NCBI GenBank assembly: GCA_022749755.1
Contig: CM040451.1
Location: forward strand, 5,842,871-5,906,870
Length of the DNA stretch: 64,000 nucleotides
Direction: 5' to 3'
DNA from: Azadirachta indica
Lineage: Eukaryota; Streptophyta; Magnoliopsida; Sapindales; Meliaceae
The notes beneath the pieces are model-generated. The model did no database searches and was not told the DNA's origin. It saw only the letters and a program-made list of their open reading frames with translations. Position numbers and translations under genes: made by a program. The stretch's first letter is position 1. Every line of letters begins with the position of its first letter. Shown in pieces: positions 1 through 13,229 of the stretch.

Positions 1-3000
1 TTCGAGACAGCTACACATCTTGTTACTCATCATCACATGAGTATCATTACGGCTTTTTTTTCCGAAAACGGAGAAATTTAAACCGTACGATTTTTCGAGC
101 CAGAGTTGTCAAAAGCGTTACAAATTCGAAAAACAACTTCATTTCAAGACGGGCCATATGTTTTGTTACTTAACATCACATGAAGGATCCCTATGGTGCA
201 TTTTATTTCAAAAACAAAGATGTTGAAAACATATGATTTTCAGGGCCTGAATTGTAAAATGTGATACAGAGTCAAAAAATGGATTCATTTTGAGACAGGC
301 GCAGGTCTTGTTACTCAACATCACGCCAAGATCCCTACAGTGCATTTTGTTTCAAAAACAGAGAAATTAAAAACGTACGATTTTTAGGGCCAGAATTGTT
401 AAACAAATTCATATCGAGACGGACTGGACGTCTTTTGCTCAACATCACGTAAGGATCGTTACGGTGCATTTGATTTCCAAAATGGAGAAGTTGAAAACGT
501 ATGATTTTCGAGGCCGAAATTGTCAAATGTGATACGAACTCAAAAAACTACCTCATTTCAAGACCAGCCACTTTTTTTGTTACTCATTATCACGTGGTTT
601 AAACAACGAAGAAATTAAAAACGTACGATTTTCAGAGCCGGAATTGTAAAACGCGTTACGGATTTGAAAAATGACTTCGTTTCAAAACAGTCAATACATT
701 TTGTTACTCGGCATCGCACAAGGAACCTATTGGTATATTTTGTTTCAAAAACAAAAAAGGTAAAAAAATACGATTTTCGAGGCTGGAATTATCAAACGTA
801 ATACGGACTTGAAAAACGACTTTATTTTGAGATAGGTCGCACGTCTTGTCACTCAGCATTGTGTGAGAATCCTTATGGTGCATTTTATTTCAAAAATGGA
901 CATGTTGAAAACGTACGATTTTCGGGGCCAAAATTGTCAACCCCGACTTGGACTCGAAAAACAACTTCATTTGGAAACAGGCTGAACGTCTTGTTACTGA
1001 ATATCGTGTAAGGATTGTTATGGTATATTTTATTTAAAAAATGGAGAAGTTACGTACAATTTTCGAGGCCAAAATTGTCAAACGTGAAACGCACTCAAAA
1101 AATGACTTCATTTTTAGACGTGCCGTACATCTTATTACTCAACGTCGCATGAGGATCGTTAAGGTGCATTTTATTTTGAAAAGAAAGAAGTTGAAAACGT
1201 ACCATTTTTGGGGCTGAAAATGTCAAATTTGAAATGGACTCAAAAAACACTTCATTTCGAGACAGGCTGCATATTTTGTTCCTTAGCATTGCGTCAGGAT
1301 CGTTATAGTGTCAGAATTGTCAAACGTGATACGGACTCGAAAAACGACTTCGTTTCGAGATGGGCCGTACGTCTTGTTACTCACCATCACGTGAGGATTC
1401 TTACGGTACATTTTCGGGGCTGTAATTATCAAACGTGATAAAGACTCGAAAAAAGACTTGGTTTCGAAACAGGCCGCACATCTTATTACTCAGCATTGCG
1501 TCAGGATCCTTACAGTGCATTTTGTTTCAAAAACGGAGAAATTGAAAACATACCATTTTCGGGATCGGAATTGTCAAACGCGATATGGACTCAAAAAAAG
1601 ACTTCGTTTCGAGGCGGGCCATATATCTTGCTACTCAATATTGCATGAGGATCTTTACGGTGAATTTTATTTCAAAAACGGAATTGTTGAAAACGTATGA
1701 TTTTCAGGGCCGGAATTGTCTAATGTGATATGGACTCGATAAACGGCTTCGTTTCCAGACAGGCTGCAGGCTTGTTACTCAACAGCACGTGAGGACTTAC
1801 TGTGCATTTTATTTCAAAAATGGAGAAGTAAAAAACGTAAGATTTTTGGGGTCGGAGTTGTCAAACATGATACGGACTGGAAAAATGACTTCATTTTGAA
1901 ATGGACCGCATGTCTTGTTACTACCATCGCATGAAGATCATGATTGTGTATTTTGTTTCGAAAACTGAGAAGTTGAAGGAGTATGGTTTTTGGGGCTGGG
2001 ATAGTCAAACTTGATACAAACTCGAAAAACTATCTCATTTCGAGACAGGGCTGAATTGTCAAACGCAATACTTATGTTGCATTTTTTTCGGAAAATGGAG
2101 AAATTGAAACAGTACAATTTTCGGGGCCTGGATTGTCAAACGCGATACGGACTCGAAAAACGACTTCATTTCGAGACGGACTGAATGTCTTGTTACTCAG
2201 TATTGTCTTGTTTTATTTTGAAAATAGAGAAATTGAAAACGTACGAATTTTTAGGCCGGAATTGTCAAACGCGAAACGAATTCGAAAAATGACTTCATTT
2301 CGAGACGGGCCACACATCTTGTTACTCACCATTGGGTGAGGATTCTTATGATACATTTTGTTTTAAAAACGGAGAAGCTGAAAACGTACAATTTTCGAGA
2401 CTGGAATTATCAAATGTGATACGAACTAGCAAAACTACCTCGTTTCAACACAGGCCACATGTCCTGTTACTCATCATTACGTGAGGATCTTTACGTTATT
2501 TTTTGTTTCGAAAACGGAAAAGTTGAAAATGTACGATTTTCAAAGCCAGAATTGTTAAACACGATACAAACTTGAAAAACAATTTAGTTTTGAGATGGGA
2601 TGCACGTCTTGTTACTCAGCATCACATAAGGATAGTTACAGTGCATTTTATTTCAAAAACGGAAAAGTTGAAAACGTACGATTTTCAGGGCTAGAATTGT
2701 CAAAGGTGATACGGACTTGAAAAAAGACTTTTTTTCGAGATAGGCTACACGTCTTGTTACTCAGCATCGCTTCAGGACTCTTACGGTGCATTTTGTTTTG
2801 AAAACGGACAAATTAAAAACGTACAATTTTCTCGACCGGAATAGTCAAAATTGAAACAAACTCTAAAAACACTTTGTTTTGAAACGGGCTGTATATTTGT
2901 TACTCAGCATCACGTCAGGATTGTTATGGTACATTTTATTTCAAAAAGAGATAAGTTGAAAATGTATGATTTTCGGTGCCGGAATTGTTAAACGCGATAC

Positions 3001-6000
3001 AGATTCGAAAAACGATGTCATTTCGAGATGGGCCGCATGTCTTGTTACTCAACATCATGTGAGGATCCTTACAGTGCATTTTATTTTAAAAATGAAAATG
3101 TTGAAAATGTATGATTTTCGAGGCCAGAATTGTCAAATGCAATACGGACTCGATAAACGGTTTCGTTTCCAGATGGGCTGCAGGCTTGTTACTCAATATT
3201 GCGTCAGGGTCGTTAAGGTACATTTCATTTAAAAAATGGAGATGTTGGAAACGTAGGATTTTATGGGCTGGAATTATCAAACGTGAAACGGACTCGAAAA
3301 ATAACTTCATTTCGTAACGGACCGCACGTCTTGTTACTTATCATCACGTGAGAATCATTATGGTGTATTCTGTTTCAAAATTGGAGAAATTGAAAACGTA
3401 CAATTTTCGGTGCTGGAATTGACAAACATGGTAGGAACTCGAAAAACTACCACGTTGCAAGACGGGTCACATGCTTTGATACTCAGCATCGCGTGAGGAT
3501 CCTTATGATATATTTTGTTTCAAAATTAGAGAAATTGATAGCGTACGATTTTTGAGGCTGAAATTGTCAAATGCGATACAGACTTAAAAAACGACTTCGT
3601 TTCGAAACAAATTGAATGTCTTGTTACTCAATATCGTGTCAGGATCCTTACGACACATTTTATTTCCAAAATGAAGAAGTTTAAAATGTGCAATTTTGGG
3701 GCCGGAATTGTCAAACGTGATGCGAACTTGAAAAACTATCTCGTTTCGAGACGGGCCACACATTTTGTTACTCATTATCGTGTGAGGATCCTTACGGTGC
3801 ATTTTTTTTTTTTTTTGAAAACGGAGAAATTGAAAAGTAACGATTTTTGTGGCTGGAATTGTCGAATGCGTTACGGATTTGAAAATGACTTCATTTTTAG
3901 ACGGGCTGTACGTTTTGTTATTCAGTATCGCGTGATGATCCTTATATTATATTTTGTTTCAAAAAAGGAAAAGTTAAAAACATAAGATTTTCGGGGCCGA
4001 AATTGTCAAATGTGATACGAACTCGAAAAACAGCTTTGTTTTGAGATGGGTTGCAAGTTTTGTTACTCACTATAGCTTGAGGATCCTTAGAGTGCATTTT
4101 GTTTCGAAATTAGAGAAGTTGAAAACGTATGATTTTACATGCTGGAATTGACTGATACGAACTCGAAAAACTACCTTTTCTTGAGACGGGTCATACGCCT
4201 TGATATTCAGCATCACATGAGGATCCTTATGATGCATTTTGTTTTAAAAACGGAGAAATTGATAACATACGATATTTTAGGCCGGAATTCTCAAAGGCGA
4301 TATAAACTCAAAAAACGATTATGTTTCGAGACGGACTACATGTTTTGTTACTCATCATTGCGTCAAGATCTTGACGATGCATTTTATTTCCAAAATAAAG
4401 AAGTTTAAAATCTATGATTTTCGAGGCCGGAATTGTCAAACGGGATACGTACTCAAAAAACTACCTCATTTCGAAAAGGGCCAAACATTTGGTTACTGAT
4501 CATCACGCGAGGATCCTTGCGGTTTATTTTGTTTCGAAAACGAAGAAATTGATAATGTACGATTTTTGAGGTCTGAATTGTCAAACATGATATAGACTCG
4601 AAAATTAACTTCGTTTCGAGACGAACTGCATGTCTTGTTACTCAGCATCACGTGAGGATTGTTATGGTACATTTTATTTCAAAAATAGAGAAGTTGAAAA
4701 CGTATGATTTACGGTGCGGGAATTAGCAAACGTGACACGAACTCGAAAAACTACCTCATTCTGCCCTGGGCCACATGCCTCAGTACTCAACATCACATGA
4801 GGATCCTTACAACTCATTTTATTTCGAAAATGGAGAAATTGAAAATGTATGATTTTTGGGGCCGGAATTGTGAAACGCGATATAGAGTCAAAAACAACTT
4901 CGTTTTGAGATGAACTGCACGTCTTGCTACTCAGCATCGTGTTAGGATCCTTACGGTGCATTTTATATCCAAAATGAAAAAGTTTAAGATATACAATTTT
5001 CGAGGTCAGAATTGTCAAACATGATACAAACTCAAAAAACTACCTTGTTTCGAGATGGACCACACATCTTATTACTCATCATCACTTGAGGATCCTTACA
5101 GTGTGTTTTATTTCGAAAATGAAGAAATTAAAAACATACGATTTTCGGGGCCAGAATTGTCAAACATGATACGGACTCGAAATACGACATCGTTTTGAGA
5201 CAGGTCGCACGTCTTGTAATTCAGCATCGCGTGAGGATCCTTACGGTGTATTTTTTTTCAAAAAAGGAGAAGTTGAAAACATACGTTTTTCCGGATCAGA
5301 ATTGTCAAATGTGATACGAACTCGAAAAAAGGCTTGGTTTTGAGGCGGTCCTCACGTTTTGTTACTTAAAATCATGTGAGGATCCTTACATTGCATTTTC
5401 TTTCAAAAACTGAGAAGTTGAAAATATAAAATTTTCGGGGCCAGAATTGTCAAATGTGATATGGACTCGAAAAATGACTTCCTTTCGAGACTGGCTGCAT
5501 GTCTTGTTACTAACCATCATGTGATGACCGTTATATTGCATTTTATTTCAAAAACAGAGAAGTTGAAAACATATGATTTTCGGGATTTGAATTGTCAAAC
5601 GTGATACGAACTCACAAAATGGTTTCGTTTTGAGACAGTCCACATGTCTTGTTACTCACAATCACGTGAGGATTGTGACAGTGTATTTTGTTTCGAAAAC
5701 GAAGAAGTTGAAAATGTACGACTTTCTATACTGGAATTGTCAAATGTGAAACGGACTCAAAAAAAAACGACTTCGTTTCGAGACGGGCCGCACGTCTTGT
5801 TATTCAGTATCACGTGAGAAGTCTTTTACAATGCATTTTCTTTCAAAAACAGAGAAGTTCAAAAAACATATAATTTTTATACCAGAATTGCCAAACGTGA
5901 TACAGACTCAAAATAAGGCTTGGTTTTCGGGCGGTCCGCACGTCTTATTCCTCAGCATCACGTAACGATCCTTACATTGCATTTTCTTTCAAAAATGGAA

Positions 6001-8299
6001 AAGTTAAAAATATACGATTTGCGGGGCCAGAATTGTCAAACATGATACGGACTAGAAAAACAGTTTCGTTTTTAGACGATCCACACCTCTTATTACTCAC
6101 CATCACATGAGGATCATTACAGTATATTTTGCTTTGAAAATGGAGAAGTTGGAAACATACAATTTTGGGGGCCGGAATTATCAAATATGATATGAACTCG
6201 AAAAACTACCTCATTTTGAGATGGGGCATACATCTAGTTACTCATCATTGTGTGATGTTCCTTATGGTGCATTTTGTTTCAAAAATGGAGAAATTGAAAA
6301 CTTACGATTTTCAGGGCCAAAATTATTAAACGTGATACAGACTCGAAAAACGGCTTCGTTTCGAGACAGGCTACACACCTTGTTACTCAGCATCGCATGA
6401 GAATTATTACACTATATTTTATTTCAATAACAAAAAAGTCAGAAAAATTTGATTTTCGATTTTCGGGGCCGGAATTGTCAAACGTGATATGAACTCAGAA
6501 AACAATTTTGTTTCGAGACGGACTGTACGTCTTGTTACTTACCATCATGTGAGGATCCTTACGGTATATTTTATTCCAAAAACAGAGAAGTTAAAAACTT
6601 ATGATTTTTGGGGCCGAAATTGTCAAACCAGAGCCGGACTCGAAAAACTACTTTATTTTTATACGGGCAGCATGTCTTGTTACTCACCATCGCGTCAGAA
6701 TTGTTATGGTGCATTTTGTTTCGAAAACGGAGAAGTTGAAAACGTATATATTTAGGGCCCATAATTGTCAAATGTGAAACGAACTCAAAAAATGACTTCG
6801 TTTCAAGACAGGCTGCACATCTTAGTCTCAGCATTGTGTGAGGACCGTTACGATGCATTTTACTTTGAAAACAAAGAAGTTAAAAACATACGATTTACAG
6901 GACCAAAATTGTCAAACGTGATATATGGACTCAAAAAACAGTTTTGTTTCGAGACGAGCCACACATTTTCTTACTCAGCATTGCATTAAGATTGTTATGG
7001 TGTATTTCATTTCGAAAACAGAAAAATTAAAAACGTACGATATTCGAGGTCGGAATTGTCGAACGCGATACAGACTCGAAAATCAACTTTGTTTCGAGAC
7101 AGGTTGCACGTCTTGTTACTCGGCATCGCATAAGAATCGTTACAGTATATTTTATTTCAAAAACAGAGAAGTTGAAAATATATGATTTTTGGGGGTCGAA
7201 ATTATCAAACGTGAAACAGAGTCAAAAATGACTTTGTTTTAAGATGGGCCATACATCTTGTTACTCACCATCACATGATGATCCTTACGGTGTATTTTAT
7301 TTTAAAAACAGAGAAGTTAAAAAACGTACGATTTTTTGGGCCGAAATTGTCAAATCAGAACTGGACTCAAAAAACGACTTTGTTTCGAGACGGGCCACGT
7401 CTTGGTACTCAGTATCCCTTGAAGATCGTTAAAGTGCATTTTATTTTGAAAACAGAGAGGTTAAAAATGTACGATTTTCGAGGCTGAAATTGTCAAACAT
7501 GATACGAACTCGAAAAACTACCTTGTTTCAAAACAAGCCATACATTTTGTTACTCATCATCACAAGAGGATTATTACGGTGTATTTTCTTTCGAAAACAG
7601 AGAAGTTGAAAACGTATAATTTTTTGTACCGAAATATTCTAGCGCGAACGTGACTGGAAAAATGATATCGTTTTGACACGGGCCATGTGTCTTTATACTC
7701 AACATCACGTGAGAATCGTTACAGTGCATTGTACTTTCAAAACAAAGAAGTTGAAAACATACAATTTTCGGGACCGGAATTATCAAACGTGATATATGGA
7801 CTCAAAAAACGGTTTCATTTCGAGATAAGCCGCACGTCTTGTTACTCAGCATTGCATTAAAATTGTTATGTTGCATTTTATTTCGAAAATGGAGAAATTG
7901 AAAACGTGCGATATTCGGGATCGGAATTGTCAAATGCGATACGAACTCGAAAATCGACTTCATTTCAACTCGGGCCGTACGTCTTGTTACTCAACATCGC
8001 GTGAGAATTGTTACACTATATTTTATTTCAAAAATGGAGATATTAAAAACGTACGATTTTCGGGGTAAGAATTGTCAAACGCGAAACGGACTCGAAAAAT
8101 GACTTCATGTCAAGACCGGTCACATGTCTTGTTACCCACCATCTCGTGGGGATCATTACAGCATATTTCATTTTGATATCAGAAAAGTTAAAACGGTAAA
8201 ATTTTGTGGGCCAAAATTGTCAAACGTGGAACGGACTTGAAAAACGACTTCGTTTTAAGATAGGCTGCACGTGTTCTTATCCAGTATCACGTGAGGGAA
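1..8299. repeat. 145-bp tandem satellite array, block 1
   Basis: Head-to-tail degenerate repeat, about 57 units. Each unit runs roughly from TTCGAGACGGGCCGCACG through CTTGTTACTCAGCATC, GTGAGGATCCTTACGG, GAAAACGTACGATTTTCG, GGCCGGAATTGTCAAACG and ACTCGAAAAACGACTTCG to the next unit. Successive GTCTTGTTAC motifs near 2606, 2751, 2894 and 3039 give a period of 143-145 bp. Some units carry short deletions, for example near 1300. Divergence between units is visibly high. The unit length is not a multiple of three and many frames open and close by chance, so I take the open frames here (up to about 100 codons) as incidental rather than as genes. Confidence 0.93.
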
Positions 8300-9148
8300 T
8301 GATGCAAATACGGATGCACACAAGAGTAATGATCCAATTCAGCTACCTAATGGTCTCGTTACAAGAGCAAGAATGAAAAAATTCAAAGATGCATTGAATG
8401 GGATGATTCAAGGTTTGTGGGATGATCTTGCAACAATTCAAGAGTGTAAGAAAAAGTCAAATATCAAGCTTGGACTTCAAGACAATAATCAGAGCTTGGT
8501 AACATTGACACAAATACAAGAAGGCAAAACGTAAAGATTAAAACTTTTACGGAATTCAACTTCTCAAATTTGTATAAGGCGATATTCGAATGATGTCTCA
8601 AGGCTAAGCAAGCGCATGTTCAAGTCTTTTAATTGCAGTTCGAATCAGATCGTCATCATGATGCAAGTTTTGGATTCCATGTGTCAGTTTGGGCTAAGTT
8701 TCTGTTCAAGCCCATTAGCTATTTTAGTCTTATTTATAAACATATATTTATAATTTGTTATGTGTTTGGGCTGTTAACTCTAATTATTAAGCCCAAATTC
8801 AGTTTATTTTATTTTAAGTTAGAATAAGTTTAATTTTGTGGCCAAACACTCCAATTAGGGTTACTTATCTCTTGTACCCTTATATATTCAGCCATATGCT
8901 CCCATGGAAGAGAAATTACTTTTTCAAATGAAATTAAATTGAGAGTGTTTTCTCTTATTTTGATTCTTGCTTGAATCAAGGTTCTTACAATCAAAACTAA
9001 TTACTTTGAGAATATTTATTCTAAGGTTCTATTTCACAAGTTGAAATTGGGTTGCAGACTTGGGTGAATCTAATTTAACTTTCCAAGAGGTTGCTTCCAT
9101 GCGTAAAGATATTGGGTCTCAAGTTTAATATACTCGGGGTTCGTATCA
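8300..9148 (+). mobile_element. Family A LTR alone in satellite
   Basis: An 849-bp LTR starting TGATGCAAATACGG and ending GGTTCGTATCA. It has no primer-binding site after it and no internal sequence on either side. The satellite resumes in phase on the right with GGATC. The expected left copy of that 5-bp target duplication reads GGGAA. The first 230 bp match the pol C-terminal tail of full-length A elements. A CCAATT motif (8851) and TATATATTC (8881-8889) mark the likely promoter. It is either a solo LTR or a 3' LTR left by truncation. Confidence 0.9.
8881..8889 (+). promoter_or_regulatory. LTR A TATA box
   Basis: TATATATTC lies about 30 bp downstream of CCAATTAGGG in an AT-rich LTR, the usual layout of a plant retrotransposon U3 promoter. 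The motif is present in the other A LTRs (for example 15365-15372), with small changes in some, such as TATGTATTC near 53620. The transcription start is inferred, not seen. Confidence 0.55.
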
Positions 9149-9503
9149 GGATCTTTATGGTGCATTTTATTTTAAAAATGAAGAAGTTAAAAATAAAAGA
9201 TTTTTTAGACTGGAATTATCAAACGTGACACGGCCTTCAAAAAATAACTTCGTCTTGAGACAGGCTGCACGTGTCATTAGTTACCATCACGTGAGGATCG
9301 TTATTATGCATTTTTTTGAAAATGCAGAAGTTGGAAATGAAATTGTGAAACCCACATCGGACTCAAAAAACGACTTCATTTCGCGACGAACCGTACGTCT
9401 TGTTACTCAGCATTGCATGAGGATCGTTACGGTGCATTTTGTTTTGAAAACAGTGATGTTGAAAATGTGTGATTTTCAGGGTTGGAATTTTCAAATGTGA
9501 TAT
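9149..9503. repeat. Satellite block 2
   Basis: About 2.4 units of the 145-bp satellite, same orientation as block 1. It continues the phase broken by the A LTR (GGATCTTTATGGTGC). It is interrupted on the right by a B LTR. Confidence 0.88.
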
Positions 9504-10238
9504 TGATGCGAACCTCTCCAATATTGTGACAAAACCCAACACCGAATGTAGTAAAGAACCCCAAGATTTTCCCAAAATGCAAGTTTATTAAGGTTTGACT
9601 CAATAACTATCTAGATAAGAACCAATACTATAATTTACTCAAACGCCAAACCAAGAATTCTTAAGAAAATACTTCAAAATTTATATAATAAGTTTGGTTG
9701 TTTTGAACGCCACAAGAAATTAACTTGAAGAGTTTAAGAACAACAACTTGTAAGAAATAGTTTAATACTCAAATTGCTTGTTTCATTTCAAGAAATGAAA
9801 GCTTTTTTATAGGCAAATACAAAGAAAAAATGTCAAAAGTTAAGCTAACAATTCTACCTAACAATTTGAAAAAATAAATATAAACTTTATGACTTTTAAA
9901 AACTATAAATTTCAAATATGAAAACGTAAGCAATGACGTCATATATACATGACGTAAGCAATGATCTCGAATGTGTATGATGTAAGTGATTACATCATTT
10001 TAAGATTCTTAAACATTACACAAATGGACTATAATTTTTGAACATTCTCGTATTAGTTTTTTTGGACCCCGATAGCTTGAATGATATTCAGTGAGCCTAA
10101 TTTTTTAAGACGTGTATCTTGAATTATATTTGAATCACACATCTTTTGTAATCGGTTCACTCGGTACACTTAGCGAATCATATAAATGTTGCAATTGAGT
10201 GTCTCCAACCTTATGTTTGAGGTTCTCCTCTTGTTTAC
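9504..10238 (-). mobile_element. Family B LTR, truncated, in satellite
   Basis: Minus-strand B LTR running from TGATGCGAACCTC (the 3' terminus) to CTCCTCTTGTTTA. About 28 bp at the 5' terminus are missing compared with the copy at 54457-55265, together with about 15 bp of neighbouring satellite. It carries the TGACGTCA-rich segment near 9930-9990 and the pol-tail coding part near 10070-10238. No primer-binding site is attached. It is probably a solo LTR trimmed by a small deletion. Confidence 0.85.
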
Positions 10239-10798
10239 TGCTTCATTTCGAGACGGGCTGCATAGTTTGTTACTCAGCATTGCATGAGAATGATTACAGT
10301 CCATTTTATTTTAATAACAGGGAAGTTGAAAACATGCGATTTTTGGGGCCGAAATTGTCAAATGTGATATGGTTACGAGACAGGTCACATGTCTTATTAC
10401 TCATAATTATGTGAGGATCGTTACGGTGCATTTTATTTCAGAAATGGAGATGTTGAAAATGTATGGTTTTTGGGGCCGGAATTGTCAAACGCGAAACAGA
10501 CTCGAAAAACAACTTCGTTTCGAAACGGGCTGTATGTTTGTTACTTATCATCATGTGAGGATCTTGACGGTGCATTTTATTTCAAAAACAGAGAAGTTAA
10601 AAACGTATGATTTTTGGGGTAGAAATTATCAAACTAGAACCAGACTCAAAAAATGACTTTGTTTCAAGACGAGTTGCATGTCTTGGTACTCAGCATTGCT
10701 TGATGATTGTTACGGTGCATTTTATTTCCAAAACAAAGAAGTTGAAAACGTACGATTTTTGGTGCCAGGATTGTCAAACGCAAAATAGACTCAAAAAA
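10239..10798. repeat. Satellite block 3
   Basis: About 3.9 units of the 145-bp satellite, same orientation. It starts in CTTCATTTCGAGACGGGC and ends in ACTCAAAAAA, where the family C LTR begins with TGACA. Confidence 0.9.
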
Positions 10799-11557
10799 TG
10801 ACACAGGAGTAAATTATTACCAATAAGTGCTAATAAGTTCAAAATTATCACTCTAATTTACTAAATTGTGAAGATACTATCACAGAGACAATTTCGAAAT
10901 TTAAATTGTATTCACTGAATTAATATTTTAGAAAGAAATTGGTACCATTGGAAAGTTGAAGAAGTAAACTTTCTATAAAATTTAACATTTTAGCATTTAA
11001 AGTTCTCTAAAGAACGTTATGATAACTTTCACAACATGTTCATTTTTAAGGCAAAATCTGAATGCGCGGATTTTAAAGATTTTTTAGCTTAAATTCATTG
11101 TGTTTTATTTAATTTCTAGATGATAGAAGAATTTGATGAGTTATAATTCAAAGTCTTAGTTGTCTTGATTTATTTTCAAAGAATTTTAAATGTTTGTATT
11201 CATTTGTCAAAGTTAGGTAATGGTTATTGGCCCCATTGAAATTTTCAGTGGTTGTTGGCCTAACCTTTGACATTTCTTTCCTTGTAAAAGCCTATCTAAA
11301 GACTTCAAGTATATAGTATTGAAATCAAGTTGTTTTGAGTTGGGTTAAATAAAATTTTGGTATTTTCTATACTCTGTATCTATTGTGGAGAATTTTCATA
11401 GAGTGGTGAGTGTTCTTTTCAGTTCTACAACCTTTAGCAGTAACTTAGGGTGGTGTTTTTGTATCCTTTTTGTTGTGAACCTTAGGAGGAGAGCTTATTT
11501 CAATCCTTATTTAGTAAAAACCTAAATTTCCACACAAACCTCCATTTTTTGGTATTA
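10799..11557 (+). mobile_element. Family C 5' LTR (plus strand)
   Basis: A 759-bp LTR inserted in satellite. It begins TGACACAGGAGT and ends near GGTATTA, a worn form of the CAGTATCA seen in other copies. It is followed at once by a primer-binding site and gag, so it is a 5' LTR. The identity rests on alignment by eye with the minus-strand C LTRs at 33829, 40090 and 57191. Confidence 0.85.
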
Positions 11558-11560
11558 ATT

Positions 11561-11573
11561 TGATATCAGAGCT
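11561..11573 (+). other. Primer-binding site (initiator tRNA-Met), family C
   Basis: TGATATCAGAGCT lies a few bases after the LTR end. It has one mismatch to TGGTATCAGAGC, the complement of the plant initiator tRNA-Met 3' end. This is where minus-strand DNA synthesis would begin. Confidence 0.8.
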
Positions 11574-11582
11574 CAAGGTTCC

Positions 11583-12480
11583 ATGACTCCTGTCAACGCC
11601 AAAAACAATCTAAGAAAGGTCCTTCAAACATACAAGCTGACCCTCGTGATACTATAATGGCAGAAATGAGTAGGCAAATCCAGCAACTTCAACAACAGTT
11701 GGAGGCATTTGAAAATCAAGAGAGAAGTCAGCAGCATATAGAACCTGTCCGTGAAGCTCTTAGTGAAGAAGAAGAGGGCTTAAATCCTTTTCACCATGTT
11801 CCAACTCCCTTGTCAAGTGGCAGCAGCACTCCCCCACCCCCAAGAAAATTATGAAACTTTCATTTTGAAAAAAATTTCAATATGAAAGTTGATATTCTAT
11901 ATTTCGAAGGAAGAATGCAGCCGAAAAAATTTGTTAATTGGTTTCACAGCTTTGAGCGAATCTTTGAGTTCAAGGATGTTCCTGAGCATATGAAGGTGAA
12001 ACTTATTGCCATCAAGCCGAACAAACATGCATCTTTACGGTGGGAAAGTCTCAAGAGACAAAGAGTATGTGAAGGAAGAGGTAAAATTGTCACTTGGGAA
12101 AAATTGAAAAGGGAACTCAAGCGAAAATATTTACCGAAAAATTATTGGCAAAATATTTTCTAGAAGTTTTACAATTTCAAGCAAAAAGATCTGTCTGTCA
12201 AAAAATATAATGCTGAATTTGATCACCTTATGTTGAAGTGTGATATTGTTGAGCCAGAAGAACCAACAATAGCTCGTTATTTAGGAGGATTGAGACCAGA
12301 AATTGGAAATATAGTGCAATTGCAACCTTATTAGAGTTACAATGATGTGTGTAGACTGACTCTAAAAGTGGGGAAGCAACAAAGAGAAGCATGAGGGAGT
12401 GGCACTCGTTTTTCAGCCTGTGACATCACTTTCAATCGTGGGAACGCCTCTATTTCCAAAAACACTTGTGAAATTAGCAA
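11583..12480 (+). pseudogene. Family C gag, broken and truncated
   Basis: Gag encodes the capsid protein that forms the retrotransposon particle. The ATG at 11583 lies ten bases after the primer-binding site, but the frame shifts soon after. Open pieces at 11657-11854 (glutamine-rich coiled-coil-like N-terminus, MAEMSRQIQQLQ) and 11882-12163 (MKVDILYFEGRMQPKKF onward) match the minus-strand gag at 55266-57172. Stops at about 11852, 12161, 12331 and 12393 interrupt it. The zinc knuckle is missing because the copy is cut near 12480, where it meets an inverted C LTR. It is not functional. Confidence 0.82.
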
Positions 12481-12482
12481 AT

Positions 12483-13229
12483 TGATACCAGAAAATGGAG
12501 GTTTGGGTGAGGATTTAGGTTTTTACTAAATAAGGGTTAAACAAGCTCTCCTCCTAAAGTTCACAACAAAAGGGATACAGATACACTACCTTAAGTTGCT
12601 GCCAAAGGTTGTAAAATTGAAAAGAATACTCACCACTTTATGAAACTTCTCTACAAGAGATACACAGTATAGAATACCAAAATTTTATTTAACTCAACTC
12701 AAAACAACTTTATTTTAATACTACATATTTGAAACCTTTATATAGTCTTTTACAAAGAAAGAAATGTCAAAGGTTAGGCCAACAACCACTAGAAATTTCA
12801 ATTAGTAGCTTAACAACTATTATCTAACTTTGACAAGAAATATAAACATTTAAAAATCTTTGAAAATAAACTAAAACTGCTAAGACTTTGAATTACAACT
12901 CATCAAATCCTTCTATCATGTAAAAATTAAACAAAACACATTGAATTTAAGATAAGAAATCTTTAAAATCCGTGCATCCAGATTCTGCCTTGAAAATGAA
13001 TATATTATGAAGAAATTGTCATAACTTTCTTTAGAAAACTTCAAATACTAAACTGTAAAGTTCTGTAGAAAGTTTACTTCTTCAACTTTCTAATTGTATC
13101 AAGCACTTTCTAAAATATTACCTTAATGAATACAGATTAAATTTTAAAATTACTGCTCTGACAGTGTCTTTACAACTTAGTAAATTAGGGTAATAATTTT
13201 GAACTTATTGACACTTAAGTTCTGCTCTT
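12483..13229 (-). mobile_element. Family C LTR, truncated, minus strand
   Basis: It starts TGATACCAGAAAATGGAGG and runs to GTTCTGCTC, so about the first 27 bp of the LTR are missing. On its left it abuts plus-strand C gag (head to head). On its right it joins B pol at a shared TGCTCTT stretch. Both joins look like illegitimate recombination rather than integration. Confidence 0.85.

Noticed and set aside
1..8299. Dozens of 60-105-codon open frames in the satellite blocks
   Set aside because: They recur in all frames with the 145-bp period, share no stable start or domain, and the unit is not a multiple of three. They reflect repeat composition.
1..8299. CRISPR-like array
   Set aside because: There are no short exact repeats with unique spacers; the whole 145-bp unit repeats with divergence, which is satellite structure.
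8633..8827. Conserved 64-codon frame (MQFESDRHHDASF) found in most A LTRs
   Set aside because: It recurs because the LTR recurs. It lies in the U3 after the pol stop, with no domain, and varies like the surrounding DNA.
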